64,000 bases of DNA from Gammaproteobacteria bacterium (GTDB lineage: Bacteria; Pseudomonadota; Gammaproteobacteria; Steroidobacterales; Woeseiaceae): the NCBI GenBank assembly GCA_029862045.1, contig JAOTYE010000003.1, forward strand, positions 209,631 to 273,630, given 5' to 3'. Below are positions 16,378 to 23,760 of the stretch, piece after piece. The position numbers and the translations under genes were made by a program. Under the pieces are notes generated by a model. It searched no databases and had not been told where the DNA came from. It saw only the letters and a list, made by a program, of their open reading frames with translations. Position 1 is the stretch's first letter; every line of letters begins with the position of its first letter.

Positions 16378-16755
16378 ATGGCTGAAAAACTAATAATCGT
16401 GATGGCGAATACCGACCCACGAAACGGCGAAGAGCTCGGAGCTCCGATATTCCAGGCAACGGTCGCGGCAGCGATGGATTACGACGTCGATGTCATCTGC
16501 ACGGCAACCTCTGGCCGCTTGATGAAAAAGGGCGTTGCTGAGGATCTGTACGTCAAAGAAGGCTCGCCGAAATCCGTATACAGCTTCATACAGGATGCGC
16601 ATGAAGCGGGCGTCAAGTTTTTTTGCTGCTCGCCAAATCTCGATTTGTTCGACATGTCGCAGGACGACCTGATCCCCGAGTGCGAAGGCATTGTCGGTGG
16701 TGCGCACCTGATCGAACAGGTCATGGAAGAAGATGTTCGAGTCATGACTTACTGA
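16378..16755 (+). CDS. Short DsrE-family sulfur-transfer protein (DsrE3-like)
   Basis: The 125-aa cytoplasmic protein has the DsrE fold (KLIIVMANTDPRN, then an alpha/beta core). Cysteines C83-C84 in FFCCSPNLDLF occupy the usual persulfide position near residue 80, and C102 follows. DsrE-type proteins upstream of hdrC1 accept sulfur from TusA or rhodanese in sHdr bacteria. A GGAAGAGG ribosome site lies 5 nt before the ATG. The 76-bp gap from the preceding gene could hold a secondary promoter. hdrC1 follows after 10 bp. Confidence 0.9.
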   Translation: MAEKLIIVMANTDPRNGEELGAPIFQATVAAAMDYDVDVICTATSGRLMKKGVAEDLYVKEGSPKSVYSFIQDAHEAGVKFFCCSPNLDLFDMSQDDLIPECEGIVGGAHLIEQVMEEDVRVMTY

Positions 16756-16765
16756 TTCGCATCAC

Positions 16766-17512
16766 ATGTCACATTCGACTACTTCTCGCATTCAGGAACA
16801 CATCGGCGACCCGGTGTCGGATGAGTCGCCGGTTGGGCGCGAAAAACTCGAAGAAATATTTCAGGACATTCAGGCGGATCTTCGCTACGACCACGAGCTC
16901 AATGGCTGTCTGAACTGCGGTATCTGCACCGCGACGTGCCCAGCCGCACATTATTACGATTTCAGCCCGCGCGAGATCGTCCAGCTGCTCTGGACGGAAA
17001 ATCTCGAAGGCATCTACGACACGATGCAGGAAAAGATCTGGTCCTGTGCGCAGTGCTATACCTGCGCCGCGCGCTGTCCGTTTGGCAACTCGCCAGGTGG
17101 GCTGGTCATGCTGATGCGAGAAACAGCGATCAAGCACGGTATGGAATCGGCGAAGAACGTACTGCGCCCCTTCAGTCGCGTCATGCTGAAACTCATATCA
17201 ACCGGCAACCAGTTGTCCCCGGACATGATCACCCCTGACGGGTTCGCCGACTGGGGTCCGAACGTTTCGAAAATCGATGCGCCGCTGGAGACCTTGCGCA
17301 AGGCCATTCCAATGCCGACGCTGCATACGACGAAAACCGCGTGGGAAGTAAATCTGAAGACATCGGTCGAGTTGTATACGATCTGGGAAGAAACCGGCGT
17401 GCTCGACAGCCTTGAAATTATCGACGAGAACCTGTTCGACGTGATCAGCGACATCATGGATGAGAAGCGCGATGACTATGAGGACTGGCTTGACGAGCAA
17501 GATGACGACTAG
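16766..17512 (+). CDS. hdrC1: sHdr complex iron-sulfur subunit HdrC1
   Basis: The 248-aa protein has two [4Fe-4S] motifs CX2CX2CX3C at C48/51/54/58 and C94/97/100/104. The latter is followed by PFGNSPGG instead of the usual cysteine-proline continuation of a simple ferredoxin, as in heterodisulfide-reductase C subunits. It relays electrons inside the sHdr complex, which oxidises LbpA-bound sulfur to sulfite. The acidic C-terminus ends EQDDD. It is followed 9 bp later by hdrB1. Confidence 0.93.
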   Translation: MSHSTTSRIQEHIGDPVSDESPVGREKLEEIFQDIQADLRYDHELNGCLNCGICTATCPAAHYYDFSPREIVQLLWTENLEGIYDTMQEKIWSCAQCYTCAARCPFGNSPGGLVMLMRETAIKHGMESAKNVLRPFSRVMLKLISTGNQLSPDMITPDGFADWGPNVSKIDAPLETLRKAIPMPTLHTTKTAWEVNLKTSVELYTIWEETGVLDSLEIIDENLFDVISDIMDEKRDDYEDWLDEQDDD

Positions 17513-17521
17513 GAGAAGATA

Positions 17522-18868
17522 ATGGCGACAGGAAATGGTGGGGATCGTTTCACTGGTCATGGTTCCGAATGGACCGATGCGAATTTGAGCAAAGAAGATG
17601 CTCACGTCGCGACCGTTTGGGTTGACCAGATCATCAACCGTCGTTCTATGTTAACCAACAAGGATCGCGTCGAAGACGTGCGCGACGCCATGTGGGAACT
17701 CGAGAAAGATGGCGAAATCGTCGTGCATCGGGTTACTGACCAGCACAAGCCGGTTACCGTCAAAACGCTTTATGGCTGGGACAAGCGCATCCCGACGACG
17801 CAGCTTTGGCACCATAAGTCCTGCGGGCAATGCGGCAATATCCCGGGTTATCCGGCGTCGCTGCTCTGGCTAATGAATGAGATGGACATCGAATATCTCG
17901 ACGAGACCGATCAGACGTCCTGCACTGCCTGGAATTATCACGGCTCGGGCATAGGCAACATCGAAAGCCTGGCCGCCGTATTCCTGCGCAATTTCCATCA
18001 GGCCTACGTCTCAGCAAAAGCACAGGGTTTGCCCGACGGGCATTTCTATCCGCTGGTTCACTGCGGCACCTCGTTCGGCAACTACAAGGAAGTGCGCGGT
18101 TACCTGATGCAGTCGGCGAAGCTGCGCGAGAGTGTAAAAAAGATTCTCGGCAAGCTGGGCCGGCTGGTTGACGGCAAGTTGCTCATACCTGAAGAAGTCG
18201 TGCATTACTCCGAATGGCTGCACGTGATGCGCGATGAGATCAAGAAACATCAGATCATTGACTGCGACCACATTCGGGCCACGGTTCATCCGGCCTGTCA
18301 TGTTTACAAGATGGTACCCGAGGATGCGATCTACGACGACAATGTTCTCGATGGCAATCGTGTCGCGGTTACGACCGGATTGCTCGAAACGCTCGGCACA
18401 CAGGTTATCGACTACTCGACCTGGTACGACTGCTGCGGCTTCGGCTTCAGGCACATAATTTCCGAGCGCGAGTTCACGCGTTCGTTCGCCATCGATCGCA
18501 AGATCAGGGTGGCCATCGAGGAAGCGCAGGCCGACATGATGGTCGGCCACGACACGGGTTGCATCACGACGCTGGACAAGAACCAGTGGATCGGTGCGGC
18601 TGCCGGCAAGCCTGTGAGCCTGCCGATCCTGGCGGACTGTCAGTTTGCCGCCCTCGTTTGCGGTGCGCATCCCTACAAGATCGTGCAGTCACACTGGCAT
18701 GCGTCCGCAACTGAGACGCTGATGGAAAAACTGGGCATCGACTGGGAAGCGAAGAAAGCCGAGTTCGAGGCCTATTTGAAGGACGTTGAAGCGGGCAGGG
18801 GCGAGACTCTGTATGACCCGAGGAAGATGATCACGTCAGGACCCGGGTTCAAGCAAATCGAGCGGTAG
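17522..18868 (+). CDS. hdrB1: sHdr complex catalytic-type subunit HdrB1
   Basis: The 448-aa protein is the HdrB-type subunit that would bind a non-cubane cluster through CCG motifs. Visible cysteines are C101/C104 (CGQCGN), C134, C181, C259 (HPACHVY), the pair C304-C305 (YDCCGFGF) and C347 (HDTGCITT). The first cysteine of the last CXXC is absent, so this motif differs from archaeal HdrB and from HdrB2 encoded nearby. AGGAGAAG gives a good ribosome site. It is adjacent to hdrC1 and hdrA with gaps of 9 and 2 bp. Confidence 0.92.
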   Translation: MATGNGGDRFTGHGSEWTDANLSKEDAHVATVWVDQIINRRSMLTNKDRVEDVRDAMWELEKDGEIVVHRVTDQHKPVTVKTLYGWDKRIPTTQLWHHKSCGQCGNIPGYPASLLWLMNEMDIEYLDETDQTSCTAWNYHGSGIGNIESLAAVFLRNFHQAYVSAKAQGLPDGHFYPLVHCGTSFGNYKEVRGYLMQSAKLRESVKKILGKLGRLVDGKLLIPEEVVHYSEWLHVMRDEIKKHQIIDCDHIRATVHPACHVYKMVPEDAIYDDNVLDGNRVAVTTGLLETLGTQVIDYSTWYDCCGFGFRHIISEREFTRSFAIDRKIRVAIEEAQADMMVGHDTGCITTLDKNQWIGAAAGKPVSLPILADCQFAALVCGAHPYKIVQSHWHASATETLMEKLGIDWEAKKAEFEAYLKDVEAGRGETLYDPRKMITSGPGFKQIER

Positions 18869-18870
18869 CA

Positions 18871-19920
18871 ATGACTAAACCAATATTAATCGTAGGCGGC
18901 GGACCGGCTGGCCTGGCTGCAGCACACAGCCTCGGCACGGTGGGCCGATCCAGCATTCTGATTGAAAAAGAAGACAAGCTCGGTGGTGCTCCGATACTGT
19001 CCGGTTATGCCAAGCTGGTCCCGACCGGCGAATGGGCCAAAGACGCGATCGGCGGCATGGTCCAGCGCGTCGAGGGGGATAGTAACGTCAAGGTATTGGC
19101 GGGAAATACTGTTACGGATTTCGATGGCAGCCCCGGAAATTTCACAGCAAAGTTTTCCAACGGTGAAAGCGCACAAGTAGAGGCGGCGATACTTTGTAGT
19201 GGCTTCACGCACTTCGATTCCGTCAACAAACCGGAATGGGGCTTCGGCACGTTCGAGGACGTCGTTACAACGACTCAGGTCGAGCAAATGATCTCGTCGG
19301 GCAACGGCGTCCGTTGTCCCTCTGACGGTCGCAAACCGACGCGCGTCGCGATTCTGTTGTGTGTCGGATCGAGAGACCGGCAGATTGGTCGGGAGTGGTG
19401 TTCCAAGATTTGTTGCACGGTTTCGTCGAACCTGGCAATGGAAATTCGCGAAGAGCTGCCCGATTGCCACGTTTATATCTATTACATGGACATCCGAACG
19501 TTCGGCCTGTACGAAACCAGGTACTACTGGCGCAGCCAGGAAGAATTCAAGGTCAAATACATCAAGGCGCGAATCGCCGAGGTCACCTCTGACGGCGAGA
19601 AATTGATCGTCAAAGGCGAAGACACACTGGTTAAACGGCCGATCACGATTCCGTTCGACATGGTTGTGCATGCCATCGGCATGGACCCGAACGTCGACAA
19701 CACAGATATTGCAGACACCTTCGGCATAGACCTGGAACCGCACGGCTTTATCGGCAGCGGGAACACATACGGCTCGATGGCTGCGACGTCTCGCCCGGGT
19801 GTTTACGTCGCTGGCGCCGCAACGGGTCCGGAAACCATCGATGACTCGATCGCCCAGGGTCATGCGGCAGCGATGGCTGTTTTGTCAGGTTTGCATCAGC
19901 CGGTCGAAAAGACCGCGTAG
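18871..19920 (+). CDS. hdrA: sHdr complex flavoprotein subunit HdrA
   Basis: The 349-aa FAD protein begins with a Rossmann motif (ILIVGGGPAGLAAA, residues 5-18) and has a second nucleotide-binding GAATGPETIDD near the end. The HdrA-specific cluster motif is present: C164 (LLCVGSRDR) with C177, C181 and C182 (WCSKICC). The sHdr type lacks the extra ferredoxin domains of methanogen HdrA, in agreement with the short length. It would transfer electrons from the HdrB/C subunits to NAD or another acceptor. Confidence 0.93.
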   Translation: MTKPILIVGGGPAGLAAAHSLGTVGRSSILIEKEDKLGGAPILSGYAKLVPTGEWAKDAIGGMVQRVEGDSNVKVLAGNTVTDFDGSPGNFTAKFSNGESAQVEAAILCSGFTHFDSVNKPEWGFGTFEDVVTTTQVEQMISSGNGVRCPSDGRKPTRVAILLCVGSRDRQIGREWCSKICCTVSSNLAMEIREELPDCHVYIYYMDIRTFGLYETRYYWRSQEEFKVKYIKARIAEVTSDGEKLIVKGEDTLVKRPITIPFDMVVHAIGMDPNVDNTDIADTFGIDLEPHGFIGSGNTYGSMAATSRPGVYVAGAATGPETIDDSIAQGHAAAMAVLSGLHQPVEKTA

Positions 19921-19934
19921 GGCCGCCACCCGCC

Positions 19935-20792
19935 ATGTCGCTGCTGTCCGCACTAAGACCGACCTATATCGAGCGCCCCGTGCTCGATCTCTCCGGCGAT
20001 ACGATTCGAATGACAATGCAGACCTTGGTTGCCGGTTCTGAAGAATTGGGCGGCATCGAACGCTATGTCGACGCGATCAAGCTCAAAAGTGCGTTGTTTC
20101 AACAAGCGCTTGGTGACGGTGCCATCGAAGACCTGGAGCTGGAAACATTTAAAGGGTTGTGCACGTTCATGGCCACGGTACGGCGCAGGATCGGCAACTG
20201 GCTAGACGAAGATTCGTTTGCCGATCTGCGCGAAGGGATCATAGAGCTGTTTGCGGATGACGAGAATATTGATGCGCGCATCAATGCTTTTTGCGCGCGC
20301 TTTCCGATCGACAAGCAGCACCGCTGGGTGAGAGATCTTGCGACCGAAATGCTGCACAACGCGGATCCGGAACGTATTCCTCTGATGAACCGCTGGGTCT
20401 GGGACGCTGCGGCGAATACGGGCGTCATTCGAGAGATATGGCACGGCGATGATGTCGACCACATCAGGATTCCTGTCGGTGACGGCTATGGGACGTACCT
20501 GATGCTGCGCGAGGAACTGAGCCAGTTCCTGAGTGATGAAGGTTTCTTTCGGGATGTATTGCAGTATGTCGACATCCTCTGTGCGCAAGTCTACGCGCAG
20601 TACATCTGTGAGCAGGGCGGCAGCTATCTTCGCACGGACTTTTCGGCGCCCGAGGATCCGATGCAACACACGCGACGCTTGCTGGGACTCGACGGCGTCC
20701 AGCCCGGTAACGGCAAGACCCGGCTCAAGTCAATCGATGGTGAGGCCTTTGTGATCGACGACTCAAATCCATTAATCCAGGCAAAAAACTAA
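19935..20792 (+). CDS. Conserved hypothetical protein of sHdr clusters (hyp, between hdrA and hdrC2)
   Basis: The 285-aa soluble, largely helical protein has no recognisable enzyme motif. The order hdrC1-B1-A-hyp-C2-B2 is the known bacterial arrangement, and this is its hyp gene. It has few cysteines (C76, C119 and two near residue 218) and no cluster motif. It ends one base before the hdrC2 start codon, so it is probably translated in a fixed ratio with it. A structural or assembly role in the sHdr complex is likely but unproven. Confidence 0.85.
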   Translation: MSLLSALRPTYIERPVLDLSGDTIRMTMQTLVAGSEELGGIERYVDAIKLKSALFQQALGDGAIEDLELETFKGLCTFMATVRRRIGNWLDEDSFADLREGIIELFADDENIDARINAFCARFPIDKQHRWVRDLATEMLHNADPERIPLMNRWVWDAAANTGVIREIWHGDDVDHIRIPVGDGYGTYLMLREELSQFLSDEGFFRDVLQYVDILCAQVYAQYICEQGGSYLRTDFSAPEDPMQHTRRLLGLDGVQPGNGKTRLKSIDGEAFVIDDSNPLIQAKN

Positions 20793-21560
20793 ATGCCCAT
20801 TCATGAAAAATCGCTGATTCGTCCCGAAAACCTGAAGACTCACGACGAGCTGGTTATTGATGGCATCGATGTCTCCGGGCACTGGAGCACCTTCATCGAG
20901 CCACGAGTTGTAACGGATTACAACGAGGCGTTGGAAGAAGAAATAGCGGCTTTACCGGGCGGTGAATACATACATCGTTGCTGGCAATGCGGTTCGTGCA
21001 CGAATTCATGCACAGTTCATGCAATCAACGAAGACTTCAATCCGCGTTACTGGATTTATCTTATTCGTATGGGTATGGAATCGGAGTTGCTGCGCGACAA
21101 GGACATCATCTGGCAGTGCGTCTCGTGTAACAAATGCACCTATGCCTGCCCACGCGACGTGTTCCCTGAAGGCGTCATGAAAGCGACATCACACTGGCTG
21201 GAACGAAAAGGCCATACGCCCATGTCGCCGTCAATGCATTTCGATGAAGTCTTCACCGAGCAAATTTTGAAGACCGGCAAGATCGAAGAAAGCCGTACGA
21301 TCCGGCGCTTCTTCAGTCGCACCAAACAAGGTCTGTTTCAGGGCTGGATGATCGAGATGGTCAAGCAATTGCTTAAGCATCTGCCGATAGGTCTGTTGAC
21401 GCGTATGGGTCTGGCGACATTCATTGCACCGCGCACCAGAGACTGGTCCCGTGCCGGCAGCGCGATGCAGGAATATATCGACGAACAATACGAGAAGCAG
21501 GAACAGGCGCTGACGCTCGCGCAACTGGTCGAAGTGGCACGCGAAGACGCGGCCGCATAG
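20793..21560 (+). CDS. hdrC2: sHdr complex iron-sulfur subunit HdrC2
   Basis: The 255-aa protein has two CX2CX2CX3C motifs at C63/66/69/73 (CWQCGSCTNSC) and C109/112/115/119 (CVSCNKCTYAC), the latter followed by Pro as in ferredoxins. It is the second electron-relay subunit, paired with HdrB2 encoded 7 bp downstream. Compared with HdrC1 it is basic in the C-terminal third, with SRTKQGLFQGWMIEM possibly amphipathic. There is no signal peptide, so it is cytoplasmic. Confidence 0.93.
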   Translation: MPIHEKSLIRPENLKTHDELVIDGIDVSGHWSTFIEPRVVTDYNEALEEEIAALPGGEYIHRCWQCGSCTNSCTVHAINEDFNPRYWIYLIRMGMESELLRDKDIIWQCVSCNKCTYACPRDVFPEGVMKATSHWLERKGHTPMSPSMHFDEVFTEQILKTGKIEESRTIRRFFSRTKQGLFQGWMIEMVKQLLKHLPIGLLTRMGLATFIAPRTRDWSRAGSAMQEYIDEQYEKQEQALTLAQLVEVAREDAAA

Positions 21561-21567
21561 GAACACG

Positions 21568-22500
21568 ATGACAACAAAAGACAAATATAAGAAGGTTGCC
21601 TATTACCCGGGCTGTGCGCTCGAGGGCACCGGGCACGCCTACAATCGCTCGACAAAAGCCGTCGGCAAAAAACTGGGACTCGATCTGGTCGAGGTCGAGA
21701 ACTGGAACTGCTGCGGCGCGATGGAGGTGAAGAACGTCGATCCCAAATTGCAGACCTACCTGTCGTCACGCGTCATGTCGGTCGCGGCTAACGAAATGAA
21801 CATGGATGTGGTCATGGCACCATGCAATGGCTGTTATCACAACCTAAAAAAGGCTGAGTATGACCTGAAGAACGATGCAGAGTCGGCAGAGGTCGTGGAC
21901 GGGCTATCGAAAAAGGCCGGCCACAAGACTTATGAATCGGGACAGGTCGAGACGATACACGCACTCGACTGGATCAAAGACGCCATTGGTGAGGACGGGC
22001 TTGCCGAACGCGTCAAGAACTCGCTAAGCGGTATCAAAGTGGCGAACTATTACGGTTGCATGTACACACGGCCGCGCCACATCTTCCCCGAGAAGGACGC
22101 CGGGCCCGGAAGTGAGTCGACATCGAAGCCACACTTCATGGACGATCTGCTCGCGGCAGCAGGTGCCGAGAATGTTGAGTTTCCGTTGAAGACGGCTTGC
22201 TGCGGCGGTGCGCACACCTTGTCGGACAGCGACACGTCCACGAAATTGGTGCTGAACATCCTGCAAGCGGCGAAGCTGGCTGGTGCCGACGTTATCGCCA
22301 CGGAATGCCCTACCTGCCATACCGGCCTCGAGATGCACCAGATAAGGGCCGAGAAGACGCTCGGCGAGAAGGTCGACATCAAGGTCCTGTACTTTACGCA
22401 GCTCCTCGGCATGGCGTTGGGGCTGAAGCCGAAGAAAGTTGGTGTTCACGAGAACATTTCCGACTCGATGCAGTTCCTGAAGGAAAAGGGTCTGACATGA
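21568..22500 (+). CDS. hdrB2: sHdr complex subunit HdrB2 with two complete CCG motifs
   Basis: The 310-aa protein contains two intact HdrB cysteine motifs. The first is C16, C48-C49, C86 and C89 (PCNGC). The second is C164, C211-C212 and C247/C250 (CPTC). Such motifs bind the non-cubane [4Fe-4S] clusters that split disulfides in heterodisulfide reductase. Together with HdrB1 it probably forms the site acting on LbpA-bound sulfur. Its stop overlaps the next start (ATGA at 22497-22500). Confidence 0.93.
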   Translation: MTTKDKYKKVAYYPGCALEGTGHAYNRSTKAVGKKLGLDLVEVENWNCCGAMEVKNVDPKLQTYLSSRVMSVAANEMNMDVVMAPCNGCYHNLKKAEYDLKNDAESAEVVDGLSKKAGHKTYESGQVETIHALDWIKDAIGEDGLAERVKNSLSGIKVANYYGCMYTRPRHIFPEKDAGPGSESTSKPHFMDDLLAAAGAENVEFPLKTACCGGAHTLSDSDTSTKLVLNILQAAKLAGADVIATECPTCHTGLEMHQIRAEKTLGEKVDIKVLYFTQLLGMALGLKPKKVGVHENISDSMQFLKEKGLT

Positions 22501-22940
22501 GGCCACTGGTTGACATCGAAACGGGTATCGCGGCGGTCAGCGCCGAGCCGGATTTGCAGGGCGCGCTGGACGAACTGCTGCAGCTCAGTGAGGAGGTCAT
22601 CGAGCACTGGATCGTCGCGCGCGGCGATGTGCCGACTCGCGGTAAACGGGAAGGTTTTCGATTGCTCGCGCTGCATCGCCAGGGCGCAACAGGCGACCCG
22701 AGTTTCAACGCGTGTCGCGAAACCTGCCGCGAGATTGTCTATCACTACAACATGTTGAAAATGCAACCCGATCCTGCGGAAACTACGCATCGTCTTGAAA
22801 TGATGAAGATGATATCCAGTCATTTGTATTTATTCATTAGCGGCAAGATGCAAGTCGCCGAGCTGGGGGATTTCTGTTGTTCCTCGAAACCGATCCGGTT
22901 GGCGCCTGATGTTGCCCCCGAAATCACCAAGGAGGTATAA
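22497..22940 (+). CDS. Small conserved hypothetical protein between hdrB2 and lbpA
   Basis: The 147-aa cytoplasmic protein is mostly helical (LQGALDELLQLSEEVIEHW) with cysteines C73/C77 (NACRETC) and a CC pair near residue 127 (GDFCCSS). I do not recognise a family. The ATG overlaps the hdrB2 stop by 4 bp and the gene ends 2 bp before the lbpA start, so it is translated as part of the sHdr block. The clustered cysteines could bind a metal or take part in sulfur transfer; that is inference. Confidence 0.8.
   Translation: MRPLVDIETGIAAVSAEPDLQGALDELLQLSEEVIEHWIVARGDVPTRGKREGFRLLALHRQGATGDPSFNACRETCREIVYHYNMLKMQPDPAETTHRLEMMKMISSHLYLFISGKMQVAELGDFCCSSKPIRLAPDVAPEITKEV
22929..22935 (+). promoter_or_regulatory. 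Near-perfect Shine-Dalgarno for lbpA
   Basis: AAGGAGG is placed 7 nt before the lbpA ATG. It is among the strongest ribosome sites in the locus and fits a carrier protein needed in excess over the enzymes that act on it. Confidence 0.75.
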
Positions 22941-22942
22941 CG

Positions 22943-23383
22943 ATGCCGGTTGTACGCGGATGTAACCTGCCTGACGAACTGCTCTACGACGTCGACAATC
23001 ACATTTGGTTTCAGGACCAGGGTGACGGTACCGTCAAACTCGGCATGACAACCGTGGCCACGGCGATGGCAGGCAAACTGGTCGCCTATACACCCAAGCG
23101 TGTTGGTCGTTCGGTCAGGGCTGGCAAATCCTGTGGCACGCTGGAGTCCGGTAAATGGGTGGGCCCCGCCAAATCGGCAGCAGGCGGCGAAGTCGTTGCC
23201 GTCAATGACGACCTGGTCAACAACCCGAGCCTCGCGAACGACGATCCTTACGAAGCCGGGTGGCTTGCCATCCTGAAACCGGATGAATGGGATGCAGTCG
23301 TCGGCTCCCTCGTCACCGGCGCTGATGTTACCGCCCTTTACGAAGCCAAGATGGATGCGGAAGGATTTGCTGGCTGCGAATAG
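22943..23383 (+). CDS. lbpA: Lipoate-binding protein LbpA (GcvH-like sulfur carrier of the sHdr pathway)
   Basis: The 146-aa protein has the GcvH/lipoyl-carrier fold. The modified lysine is expected at K71 in LESGKWVGPAK, where GcvH of glycine cleavage reads ESVKA; this altered surrounding is typical of LbpA rather than GcvH. No glycine-cleavage genes are near. In the known pathway the dihydrolipoyl arm binds sulfur that sHdr oxidises to sulfite. C7 and a C-terminal C145 flank the domain. The dedicated lipoylation genes are 8-10 kb upstream in the same orientation. Confidence 0.95.
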   Translation: MPVVRGCNLPDELLYDVDNHIWFQDQGDGTVKLGMTTVATAMAGKLVAYTPKRVGRSVRAGKSCGTLESGKWVGPAKSAAGGEVVAVNDDLVNNPSLANDDPYEAGWLAILKPDEWDAVVGSLVTGADVTALYEAKMDAEGFAGCE

Positions 23384-23405
23384 CCGCTCTGCAAGAGGAC
23401 GATTC

Positions 23406-23756
23406 ATGAAGGAAGCAAATAACACCGTCGCGGCTGCTGATTTCGGGCAACTCGGTGAGTTGCACGATATGGCCTCGCACGCTTGCATATTACTAAAGGC
23501 GATGGCCAACGAATGGCGCCTGATGATCCTCTGCCAACTGTCGGAGGGAGAGAAGACGGTGAGTGAATTGCAGGGCGTGCTTGGACTGAGTCAGTCTGCG
23601 TTGTCGCAGCACCTGGCAATACTTCGCCGCGAGAAAATCGTCCGCTCGAGAAAACATGCACAGTCAGTGAGCTATTCACTGACCGGTGATGAAGCAACCA
23701 AGGTAATGGAATCGCTGCACGACGTGTTCTGCGGAGCAGCGACCACAAAGGAGTAA
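23406..23756 (+). CDS. ArsR-family sulfur-responsive repressor (sHdrR/BigR/SoxR-like)
   Basis: The 116-aa winged-helix protein has the ArsR recognition region VSELQGVLGLSQSALSQHLAILRR. Cysteines C43 (ILCQLSEGE) and C109 (VFCGAAT) fall where the persulfide/disulfide-forming pair of BigR-type sensors lies (C42 and C108 as I recall), so polysulfide or sulfane sulfur is the likely signal. C27 is additional. AGAGGA lies 6 nt before ATG 23406; the frame extends upstream into lbpA, but without a better start. The gene follows lbpA and precedes a porin gene by 4 bp. It probably represses this locus. Confidence 0.9.
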   Translation: MKEANNTVAAADFGQLGELHDMASHACILLKAMANEWRLMILCQLSEGEKTVSELQGVLGLSQSALSQHLAILRREKIVRSRKHAQSVSYSLTGDEATKVMESLHDVFCGAATTKE

Positions 23757-23760
23757 AACA

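Noticed and set aside
22943..23383. GcvH of the glycine cleavage system
   Set aside because: No gcvT or gcvP nearby, altered lipoyl-lysine surroundings and location inside the sHdr operon.
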